The position numbers and the translations under genes are program-made. 64,000 nucleotides of DNA from NCBI RefSeq assembly GCF_002300165.1, contig NZ_MLCE01000019.1, positions 310,001 through 374,000 on the forward strand, in the 5' to 3' direction. Origin of the DNA: Streptomyces sp. Tue6028 (GTDB lineage Bacteria; Actinomycetota; Actinomycetes; Streptomycetales; Streptomycetaceae). Within the stretch, counting starts at the first letter, position 1, and each line of letters starts with the position of its first letter. Positions 57,092 to 64,000 of this stretch are shown here, piece by piece. The notes below the pieces were generated by a model. The model ran no database searches and was not told where the DNA came from. It saw only the letters and a list, made by a program, of their open reading frames with translations.

Positions 57092-57943
57092 ATGAGTCCC
57101 GGTGACGAACCCGGCTACGGCGACACCTCGCACGGCGAGGACCGGGGGTACGGCGGCTCCGGCCAGACCCGTACCCGGCTCCCCGACCGCACGGGAGACG
57201 TCTACGGCGGGGCGCGGCGCGGCCGCGGGTCCTCCTCCCGGAGCCTGGTCACGGTCGTCGGCGTCGTCGTGCTGCTCATCGCCGCGATCGCCTTCGCGAA
57301 CCGCGGCGGGGACGACTCCCCCTCCGGGAACGGCGACGGCGACAAGGCCAGAACGTCCCCCACGGCGGCCTCCGGCGACCGCCCGGTGGACACGCAGACC
57401 TCCGGCATCCCCTCGGGCTACGCGCACAACGCCCAGGGGGCGCAGAGCGCTGCGGCGAACTACGCGGTGGCGCTGGGCTCGACCGACATGTTCAAGACCG
57501 ACAGCCGGCACGGCATCGTCAACACCATCTACACATCGACTGCCTCCGCCCAGCTCCAGGGCCCCATGGACCAGGCGTACTCGGCGGACTTCCTGAGCAG
57601 GATGGGGCTCGACGCGAAGGGCAACCCGCCTGCCGGGAGCACGTTCGTCTCCCGCACGGTCCCCGTCGGCACCACGGTGCACCAGTACAGCGACACCGGC
57701 GCCAAGGTCTCGGTCTGGTACATGGGGCTGATCGGCATGTCCGGTCAGACATCGACCGATCCGGTCAGTTCGACCTGGAAGACGTGGACCTTCGAGCTCC
57801 ACTGGGACAACGGCGACTGGAAGATCGTGACCGACTCCCAGAAGGACGGGCCCGCGCCGGTCCCCGGTGACGACAAGGCGGCCACGTCGGACGAGATCAC
57901 CAAGGCCGTCGAGGAGTACGGAGGGTTCACGTATGCCCGGTAG
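57092..57943 (+). CDS. VirB8/TcpC-like single-span membrane protein
   Basis: A 283-residue protein: a Gly/Asp/Arg-rich cytoplasmic tail (1-50), one transmembrane helix (about 52-70, SLVTVVGVVVLLIAAIAFA), a Ser/Gly/Thr-rich linker and an external alpha/beta domain (about 105-283) ending GDWKIVTDS...EEYGGF. The N-in single span and the external NTF2-like domain with a terminal 'ELHWDNGDWKIV' strand are the layout of VirB8/TcpC scaffold proteins. Coupling to the next gene (11-base overlap) supports a common machine. The NTF2 fold is inferred, not shown. Confidence 0.7.
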   Translation: MSPGDEPGYGDTSHGEDRGYGGSGQTRTRLPDRTGDVYGGARRGRGSSSRSLVTVVGVVVLLIAAIAFANRGGDDSPSGNGDGDKARTSPTAASGDRPVDTQTSGIPSGYAHNAQGAQSAAANYAVALGSTDMFKTDSRHGIVNTIYTSTASAQLQGPMDQAYSADFLSRMGLDAKGNPPAGSTFVSRTVPVGTTVHQYSDTGAKVSVWYMGLIGMSGQTSTDPVSSTWKTWTFELHWDNGDWKIVTDSQKDGPAPVPGDDKAATSDEITKAVEEYGGFTYAR

Positions 57944-59264
57944 CCGAAGCCGCATCCTCAAACTCAGCGCTGTCATCGCCGTCGTACAGGGCGCGGCTGT
58001 GCTGATGGCCACCCGTGCCTTCGCGGCACCGACCCCGAGTCCGTCACCGTCGAAAGATCCCTGCAGCCTGCTGATCGGTCCCGCCAAGCAGTACTGCAAG
58101 AGCGACAAGGGCAGCGGAGGTTCAGGGAGCACCACCGACCCCGGTGGTCTCGGCGGCACACTCGACCCCCTCTCCTCCCTGGCCAAGGGCTGCGCCGACG
58201 CCGCCGCGTGGACCATCGACAAGCTCTCCGCCGCGGTCAACGACACGGCGAACGTCGACTTCACGAACCCCAAGTTCCTCCAGCAGTACGCCGTCGTCTT
58301 CGCGGCGTCGACGATCCTCACCCTGCTGCTGTGGCTGCTGGCCGTGGCGAAGAGGGCGGTGCGAGGTGTCCCCCTCACCACCGCGCTGTCGGAGGCGATC
58401 GGGTTCCTGTGGCTGACGGTGCTGGCGAGCGCCTTCACCCCGCTGATCCTCTACACGGTCGTGTCGGCCACCGACGGGGTCACGGACGTCCTCGCCAAGA
58501 CGACCGGCAACCAGACGGACACGTTCTTCGGGACGTTCTCCGGCGCCCTGGACAAGGGCGAGAACATCGGCGGCGGGCCCATCATGCTCATCGTCGTGTC
58601 GCTGGTGTCGATCCTCGCCGCCGGCGTGCTGTGGCTGGAGCTCGTCATCAGGGCCGCCCTCCTCTACGTGGGCGCCCTGCTCGGCACCGTCGTCTACGCG
58701 GGCCTCGTCGACAAGAACCTGTGGGGCCACGTCCGCCGCTGGGCGGGCATCATGATCGCGGTGATCCTGGTGAAGCCGGTGATCGTGATCGTCCTGGGTC
58801 TCGCGGGCGCCCTGTCCACCGACAGCGGCCCGGACGCCTTCTCCGCCGTGGTCTCCGGCCTCGCCATCATCCTGCTCGCCATCTTCGCCAGCGCGATGAT
58901 CTACCGCTTCGTCCCCGGCTTCGGCGACGAGATCGCGAACTCCCGCAGCAACCGCATCATGCAGGGCGCCGAGGGCAAGGCCGCGGCCGTCATCAGCTCG
59001 CCCGCGACCCTGGTCGCGCAGGGCATCAAGACCCACAGCGCCCGCGCCGACAACAACGGCGGAGGCAGCGGCGGAAGCCAGCAGCCCCGCCCCTCCAATC
59101 CCGCGTCCGGCGGTGTGGCCGCGCACAGCACGCGCACCTCGAACGGAGGCGGCGGATCTGTCCCCTCCGCCGCACCCCCACCGCGCAGCAGCCCGGTGAA
59201 CACCCCGCACGCGAGCAACAGCCGCAACAGCAGTACCAACCGCACGGGAGGTGAAGGGCGTTGA
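57933..59264 (+). CDS. VirB6/TrbL-like polytopic membrane protein
   Basis: A 443-residue protein with a signal-like N terminus (to about AFA-APTPSPSPS), a Cys-containing external region (DPCSLLIGPAKQYCKS), and then about six transmembrane helices (130-350). A long hydrophilic C-terminal tail is rich in Ser, Asn, Gly and Pro. The helix cluster followed by a soluble tail resembles VirB6/TrbL channel proteins. The start overlaps the VirB8-like gene by 11 bases, and the stop overlaps the next start (TTGA). Confidence 0.75.
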   Translation: MPGSRSRILKLSAVIAVVQGAAVLMATRAFAAPTPSPSPSKDPCSLLIGPAKQYCKSDKGSGGSGSTTDPGGLGGTLDPLSSLAKGCADAAAWTIDKLSAAVNDTANVDFTNPKFLQQYAVVFAASTILTLLLWLLAVAKRAVRGVPLTTALSEAIGFLWLTVLASAFTPLILYTVVSATDGVTDVLAKTTGNQTDTFFGTFSGALDKGENIGGGPIMLIVVSLVSILAAGVLWLELVIRAALLYVGALLGTVVYAGLVDKNLWGHVRRWAGIMIAVILVKPVIVIVLGLAGALSTDSGPDAFSAVVSGLAIILLAIFASAMIYRFVPGFGDEIANSRSNRIMQGAEGKAAAVISSPATLVAQGIKTHSARADNNGGGSGGSQQPRPSNPASGGVAAHSTRTSNGGGGSVPSAAPPPRSSPVNTPHASNSRNSSTNRTGGEGR

Positions 59265-60820
59265 CGACCGAGTCCCACATGTCCCATCCGGTCACGCCCC
59301 GCCGTACATATCTGATCGGCCGTGCCCGGCCGAACGCGATCGTCGGCCGGAACCGCGAGTCCGGCGAGATCGCGCTGATCATCGCGGGCGCGTTCCTCGG
59401 CATGATGTGCGGCCTGCTCGTCCCCGTACTGTCCTTGCGGATCGTGCTGCTGATGGGCTTCCCGCTGCTGGCGCTCGCGGCCGTGTACGTCCCGTACAAG
59501 CGCCGCACGTTCTACAAGTGGTTCGAGATCAACCGCAGTTACAAGCGCACCCTGCGCCAGGGCACCACGTACCGCAGCAATGTGATGGAGGCGGGCACGG
59601 CGCTCGACGGGCGTGAGGTCGAGATCGGGCCGCCGCCCGGCATCGGGCGGATCTCCTGGCTCGCCGCGCCCTTCGGACCCGACGAGATCGCCGTGCTGCT
59701 GCACGCCGACCGGCGCACGGTGACCGCGGCCATCGAGATCGAGGGGCCGGGCGTCGGCCTGCGCGACAGCGAGGACCAGGAGGCCCTCGTCGACCGTTTC
59801 GGCACGCTCCTCAAGCATGTGGCGAACGGCGACGGCTTCGTCACCCGCCTCCAGATGCTCGCCCGCACCCTCCCGGCCGACCCGGACGCGCACGCCAAGG
59901 ACGTCGCCGTACGCGGTGACGAGCGCGCCCCCGGCTGGCTCCAGCAGTCGTACGACCAGCTCCAGTCCATGGTGTCCACCAGCAGCGAGCAGCACCGGGC
60001 GTACCTCGTCGCGTGCATGCACTACTCGCGTGAACTGGCCGCCGAGGCACAGGCGATGGCACGCGCGGCCCGCCCGCAGAGCGGCCGGAAGCTGGACCGG
60101 GACGCGGGGCTCGCGGTCGTCATGGCACGCGAGCTGACCGACATCTGCTCGCGTCTGCAGGAGGCCGACATCCGGGTGCGGCAGCCGCTCGGTCAGGGGC
60201 GGCTCGCCTCCCTGGTGCACTCGATGTACGACCCCGACCACCCCATCGACCACATCCAGGCGATGACGAAGCGCAACGCCTGGCCGGCCGAGCTGGACGC
60301 CATGGAGCCCACCTACCTCCAGGCGAAGACCCGCGAGTCCTCGACCCGCGCGCCCTGGTGCCACTCCACGGCCTGGGTGAAGGAATGGCCCATGACGCCG
60401 GTCGGCGTCAACTTCCTCGCCCCGCTCCTCGTGCACACCCCGGACGTCATCCGCACGGTCGCCGTCACCATGGACCTCGAACCCACCGAGGTCGCCATCG
60501 AGCGGATGCTGACCGAGAAGACGAACGACGAGGCCGAGGCCAGCCGCGCCGCCAAGATGAACCGGACCGTGGACCCGCGTGACATCGCCTCGCACAACCG
60601 CCTCGACCAGCGCGGCGAGGACCTCGCGAGCGGCGCCGCGGGCGTGAACCTGGTCGGTTACATCACCGTCTCCGCCCGCTCCCCCGAGGCCCTCGCCCGC
60701 GACAAGCGCACCATCCGCGCCTCCGCCGGCAAGTCGTACCTGAAGCTGGAGTGGTGCGACCGCGAGCACCACCGCGCCTTCGTCAACACGCTTCCGTTCG
60801 CCACCGGAATCCGCAGGTAG
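59261..60820 (+). CDS. SCO6880-family type IV secretion-associated protein
   Basis: A 519-residue protein of the family PGAP calls SCO6880, found in actinobacterial conjugation-like clusters just before a VirB4-like ATPase. It starts with a basic segment RTYLIGRARPNAIVGRNRESGE, then two helices (about 37-80, PrgI-like position), and a large cytoplasmic domain without Walker motifs that may be the detached N-terminal half of VirB4. TTG at 59261 is used: GGAGG lies nine bases before it and TGA of the previous gene overlaps as TTGA. Confidence 0.82.
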   Translation: MTTESHMSHPVTPRRTYLIGRARPNAIVGRNRESGEIALIIAGAFLGMMCGLLVPVLSLRIVLLMGFPLLALAAVYVPYKRRTFYKWFEINRSYKRTLRQGTTYRSNVMEAGTALDGREVEIGPPPGIGRISWLAAPFGPDEIAVLLHADRRTVTAAIEIEGPGVGLRDSEDQEALVDRFGTLLKHVANGDGFVTRLQMLARTLPADPDAHAKDVAVRGDERAPGWLQQSYDQLQSMVSTSSEQHRAYLVACMHYSRELAAEAQAMARAARPQSGRKLDRDAGLAVVMARELTDICSRLQEADIRVRQPLGQGRLASLVHSMYDPDHPIDHIQAMTKRNAWPAELDAMEPTYLQAKTRESSTRAPWCHSTAWVKEWPMTPVGVNFLAPLLVHTPDVIRTVAVTMDLEPTEVAIERMLTEKTNDEAEASRAAKMNRTVDPRDIASHNRLDQRGEDLASGAAGVNLVGYITVSARSPEALARDKRTIRASAGKSYLKLEWCDREHHRAFVNTLPFATGIRR

Positions 60821-60834
60821 GGGCTGATGTTCTG

Positions 60835-62259
60835 ATGCGGGATCCGCTCTCCGTCCTCACCGACGCCTTCACGTCCTTCCTCTTCGGCAAAGTCGAGACG
60901 ACCCGTCTGCCCGTGCGCACGTCCACGGGCCAGGCCCAGGCGGTCTACCTGCCGACCGCGGCACCCGGCCTCGGCGACTCCGGCGTCATCATCGGCCGCG
61001 AGGTGTACTCCGGGAAGGGCTACATCTACGACCCCTTCCAGCTGTACGGGCAGCAGCTGCCGGCGCCGCACTGGCTCGTCCTCGGCGAGTCCGGCAACGG
61101 CAAGTCCGCGCTGGAGAAGACGTACGTCCTGCGGCAGTTGAGGTTCCGCGACCGGCAGGTCGTGGTCCTGGACGCGCAGGGCGAGGACGGGGTCGGCGAG
61201 TGGAACCTCATCGCCGAGGAGCTGGGAATAACTCCCATCCGCCTCGACCCCACGGCGGCCCTGGACCACGGCATCCGCCTCAACCCGCTCGACCCGGCGA
61301 TCACCACGACCGGCCAGCTCGCGCTGCTCCGGACGATCATCGAGGTCGCGATGGGCCACGGCCTCGACGAGCGGTCCGGCTTCGCCCTGAAGGTCGCGCA
61401 CGCCTATGTGAACGAGACCATCGTCGAGCGCCAGCCGGTGCTGACCGACATCGTCGAGCAGCTGCGCCATCCCGAGCCGGAGTCCGCCGAGGCGATGAAC
61501 GTCGCCATAGACGACGTACGGGCCTGGGGCCTGGACGTCGCCCTGGTCCTGGACCGTCTGGTCGACGGTGACCTGAGGGGCATGTTCGACGGCCCCACGA
61601 CGGTCGGCATCGACCTCGACGCGCCCCTCATCGTCTTCGACCTGTCGCACATCGACCGGAACTCCATCGCCATGCCGATCCTGATGGCGATCGTCGGCGT
61701 GTGGCTGGAGCACACCTGGATCCGGCCGGACCGCAAGAAGCGCATCTTCCTGGTGGAGGAGGCGTGGCACATCATCAACAGCCCCTTCGTGGCCCAGCTG
61801 TTCCAGCGGCTGCTGAAGTTCGGCCGGCGACTGGGCCTGTCCTTCGTGGCGGTGGTGCACCACCTGTCCGACGTGGTCGACGGCGCGGCGGCGAAGGAGG
61901 CCGCGGCGATCCTGAAGATGGCGTCCACCAGGACGATCTACGCCCAGAAGGCGGACGAGGCACGGTCGACGGGCAGAGTCCTCGGCCTGCCCAGGTGGGC
62001 GGTCGAGATCATCCCGACACTCACGCCGGGCATCGCCGTCTGGGACGTCAACGGCAACGTCCAGGTGGTCAAGCACCTCATCACCGAGACCGAGCGCCCT
62101 CTCGTCTTCACGGACCGGGCGATGACCGAGTCCTCCGCCGACTTCCTCTCCGACGACGCGCTGCGCGCCGCCGAACTGGAGGCGGAGGAACGGGCGGCGG
62201 CCTTCGTGGAGCAGCATCTGGCCGATCTGGACGGCTCCTCCGAGTCCACGGTGGCGTGA
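60835..62259 (+). CDS. VirB4-like ATPase
   Basis: A 474-residue ATPase. It has Walker A GESGNGKSA (84-92), Walker B RIFLVEEAWHII (the VEEAW signature of VirB4/TraC ATPases) and a C-terminal ATPase motif QKADEARSTGRVLGLP like the RAD-type arginine region. It lacks the usual N-terminal half of VirB4, which seems to be supplied by the preceding SCO6880-family gene. It would power assembly or transport by the membrane complex. The start is the ATG at 60835, 14 bases past the previous stop codon. Confidence 0.88.
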   Translation: MRDPLSVLTDAFTSFLFGKVETTRLPVRTSTGQAQAVYLPTAAPGLGDSGVIIGREVYSGKGYIYDPFQLYGQQLPAPHWLVLGESGNGKSALEKTYVLRQLRFRDRQVVVLDAQGEDGVGEWNLIAEELGITPIRLDPTAALDHGIRLNPLDPAITTTGQLALLRTIIEVAMGHGLDERSGFALKVAHAYVNETIVERQPVLTDIVEQLRHPEPESAEAMNVAIDDVRAWGLDVALVLDRLVDGDLRGMFDGPTTVGIDLDAPLIVFDLSHIDRNSIAMPILMAIVGVWLEHTWIRPDRKKRIFLVEEAWHIINSPFVAQLFQRLLKFGRRLGLSFVAVVHHLSDVVDGAAAKEAAAILKMASTRTIYAQKADEARSTGRVLGLPRWAVEIIPTLTPGIAVWDVNGNVQVVKHLITETERPLVFTDRAMTESSADFLSDDALRAAELEAEERAAAFVEQHLADLDGSSESTVA

Positions 62260-62260
62260 G

Positions 62261-63892
62261 ATGAGACAGGACCGGCACGACCACCGGCGCGAGGGCGAGG
62301 GCGGCATCCCCGACGGGCTGCTGATCGGGGTGCTGGCCTTCCTCCTCGGCATGACGCTGATGGTGTGGACGGCGACGGGGCTCGCGGGCCGGCTGGCGCG
62401 GGGCGCCTGGCCGGACGCGGTCACCTTCACCCGGACGCCACTGGCCATGCGGCATCTGATCGGCCGGCCGCACGACATCGCCGGCGCCTGGCCGGAGACC
62501 CCCGCCGGGCAGCTGTCCGGGTACGGGCTCTTCTGGGGTCTGTTCATCGGGCAGTTGATGGTCCTGCTCGTCCTGACCGTGTTCGTGATGGGCACGGTCG
62601 CGAGATGGCGTGCGGGCCGGGCCCGGCGCCGCGCCGAGGCGGCCTCGGGCGCCACGGAGGCGTCCTACGGCGCCGACAGGACGGCACCTGCGGGAAGTCT
62701 GGGCGAGGCCGTGGCGGGCCCGCACCGCGGCGGGACGGAGGCGGCCGACACGGCGACCGTTCCGCCCGCCGGAGTGGAGCGGGCGGTGTCGTCACCCGCT
62801 CCCTACCCGGCGGGCGGCGAGCACCTCGGCGGACCGGATGCGGCGCGCGCCGCGACCCCCCGGCCCATAGCGGACCCCCCGCCGACGGCATCGACGGCCA
62901 CCGCCTCCGCCGCGGTCGTCGACCGTGCGGGCCGTGAACAACTGGGCGACTGGGAGAAGCCGCCCGCCACGGGCCCGCTGGTCCTGGCTCCCGCCGACTC
63001 CCGCCACCTCACCGCGACACAGGCCGTACGGGACGCCGAGGGCCCCGTGCTGGTCGTCACGTCGAATCCCCGGACCTGGTCGGAGACCAAGGACGCGCGA
63101 GCCAAGCTCGGCCCCGTCCTCCTCTACGACCCCACGCACCTGTGCGACACCCCGGCCCGCCTCCACTGGTCCCCCTCGACGGGCTGCGAGGACAAGGCGA
63201 CCGCGGTGGCCAGAGCCGCCGCTCTCCTCGCTCCGGTGCGCCCCAGCGCCAAGATGGACCAGCCGATGGCCGACGTCGCCGAAACGCTCCTGCGGAGCTA
63301 TCTGCACGCCGCCGCCGTGGAGGGCAAGGCCTTCCGCCACGTCCACCGCTGGGCCCAGGGCACCCAGGTGCAGGACGCGGTACGAGTCCTGCGCACCAAC
63401 CCGAAGGCCGCGCCCGGCTCCGCCGGCGAACTGGAGGCCGCTCTCACCTCGCACCCCGAACGACGCGACATCGCCCAGGAGTTGACGTCCCGCGCGCTGG
63501 CCTCGCTGTTCACGGTCAACATCCGCGAATCCTGCACCGCGAACCGAAATGACAGCCTCGCCTTGGATTCCTTCGTCAACGAAGGGGGCACGCTTTATGT
63601 GGTCGGTGAACCCATCGAGGACCCCAAGGCGAAGCCCGGCGCGATGCCGCTCCTGACGGCCCTCGCCTCAAGCGTGGTCGAGCGCGGCCGGCGCATGGCC
63701 GAACGGTCATCCTCCGGTCGCCTCGACCCACCAATCACCCTCGTCCTGGACGACGTCGCGGCCGTGGCACCGCTCCCCCAGCTCCCGGAGCTGCTGACCG
63801 GCGGTGCCGACCGCGGCCTGCCGACGCTGGCCCTGCTCCGCTCCCGTGAGCAACTCCGCGCCCGCTGGCCGCGATACGACGGAGCCGTCTGA
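62261..63892 (+). CDS. VirD4/TraG-like coupling-type protein with degenerate Walker A
   Basis: A 543-residue protein with two N-terminal helices (about 18-42 and 90-112), a disordered Ala/Pro/Thr linker and a TraG/TraD-like ATPase fold. The expected Walker A is replaced by LVLAPADSRHLTATQAV, which has no GKS/T, although the following GPVLVVTSNPRTW and LGPVLLYDPT...LHWSP blocks match the family. Walker B remains as VLDDVAAVAPLPQLPELL (about 494-511). The protein ends soon after (RSREQLRARWPRYDGAV), shorter than usual. It may bind substrate without hydrolysing ATP. It begins two bases after the VirB4-like gene. Confidence 0.8.
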   Translation: MRQDRHDHRREGEGGIPDGLLIGVLAFLLGMTLMVWTATGLAGRLARGAWPDAVTFTRTPLAMRHLIGRPHDIAGAWPETPAGQLSGYGLFWGLFIGQLMVLLVLTVFVMGTVARWRAGRARRRAEAASGATEASYGADRTAPAGSLGEAVAGPHRGGTEAADTATVPPAGVERAVSSPAPYPAGGEHLGGPDAARAATPRPIADPPPTASTATASAAVVDRAGREQLGDWEKPPATGPLVLAPADSRHLTATQAVRDAEGPVLVVTSNPRTWSETKDARAKLGPVLLYDPTHLCDTPARLHWSPSTGCEDKATAVARAAALLAPVRPSAKMDQPMADVAETLLRSYLHAAAVEGKAFRHVHRWAQGTQVQDAVRVLRTNPKAAPGSAGELEAALTSHPERRDIAQELTSRALASLFTVNIRESCTANRNDSLALDSFVNEGGTLYVVGEPIEDPKAKPGAMPLLTALASSVVERGRRMAERSSSGRLDPPITLVLDDVAAVAPLPQLPELLTGGADRGLPTLALLRSREQLRARWPRYDGAV

Positions 63893-63945
63893 TCCCGAAG
63901 TGATGCGATGCCGGGGACCAGCCCGGCGGCCCGCGTCCGACGGGC

Positions 63946-64000
63946 TCACCCCCGGCCCCGCACCACGACGGCCGGAAGGGCCTCAGCAGCCCAGCGAGGC
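63946..64000 (-). CDS. Possible 3' end of a leftward gene cut by the window edge
   Basis: From the right edge to a TGA at 63946-63948 one reverse-strand frame is open and reads PRWAAEALPAVVVRGRG. The codon choice is typical of Streptomyces coding sequence. Only 17 codons are visible, so neither the family nor the reality of the gene can be judged. It would converge with the VirD4-like gene. Confidence 0.35.
   Translation of the reverse strand, partial: PRWAAEALPAVVVRGRG

Noticed and set aside
62261..63892. Integrative mobile element boundary in the type IV-like region
   Set aside because: No integrase, relaxase, tRNA gene or direct repeats were found, and codon usage matches the flanks.

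Overview
The window is high-GC actinobacterial chromosome, almost certainly Streptomyces. Third codon positions are nearly all G or C, GTG starts and 4-base ATGA/GTGA overlaps are common, and several lineage markers are present: RsiG, GlnR, Nur, mycothiol synthase MshD, CsoR and a polyphosphate kinase next to pstSCAB. From memory, the gene order resembles the S. coelicolor core chromosome around glnR, ppk, pst and csoR; this was not checked by alignment. No tRNA, rRNA, CRISPR array, insertion sequence or prophage was seen.

Layout. 1-5.6 kb: an Eis-like acetyltransferase (cut by the edge), an asparaginase, the c-di-GMP-dependent anti-sigma factor RsiG, D-aminoacyl-tRNA deacylase, YgfZ, the nickel regulator Nur, a nitrobindin-like haem protein and a 32-residue membrane peptide. 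5.7-8.6 kb: an unusual operon of three overlapping genes for Pro/Ala-tailed, single-span membrane proteins. 8.7-16.8 kb: a DsrE-like protein, DUF3099, a thiosulfate sulfurtransferase-DUF1416 operon preceded by a tiny Cys-containing leader peptide, DUF2993, a Gln/His-rich membrane protein, a MoaD-like protein, a hydrolase, GlnR and a LacI regulator. 16.8-22.8 kb: a secreted serine protease with a C-terminal beta-propeller repeat region, a PDZ-less HtrA-like protease and an MprAB-like two-component system. 22.8-23.9 kb: a 1.1-kb gap filled with several unrelated repeat families. 23.9-29.2 kb: an ABC exporter, a 42-residue very basic peptide, a secreted 5'-nucleotidase and MshD. 29.2-37.3 kb: two ABC-transporter operons facing away from each other, one headed by an ECF sigma/zinc anti-sigma pair and the other by a YtrA-like GntR repressor with a perfect operator palindrome.

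37.6-48.5 kb is the phosphate block: ppk, a CHAD protein, a Nudix hydrolase, pstSCAB behind 11-bp PHO-box repeats, then a DUF47 regulator with a Pit transporter, and CsoR with its own operator. Together they cover high- and low-affinity phosphate uptake, polyphosphate synthesis and probably polyphosphate binding.

48.5-56 kb carries small proteins, a lipoprotein, a Tat-exported FAD oxidase with two flavin-linkage residues, a PAP2 phosphatase, a transglycosylase-NlpC/P60 wall hydrolase, a zinc-ribbon membrane protein, a secreted protease and an AHSA1-like protein. 56.6-63.9 kb is a six-gene chromosomal type IV secretion-like operon: VirB2-like, VirB8-like, VirB6-like, an SCO6880-family protein, a VirB4-like ATPase, and a VirD4/TraG-like protein that has lost a recognisable Walker A motif. 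No relaxase is visible. This is the best candidate for an under-described system here.
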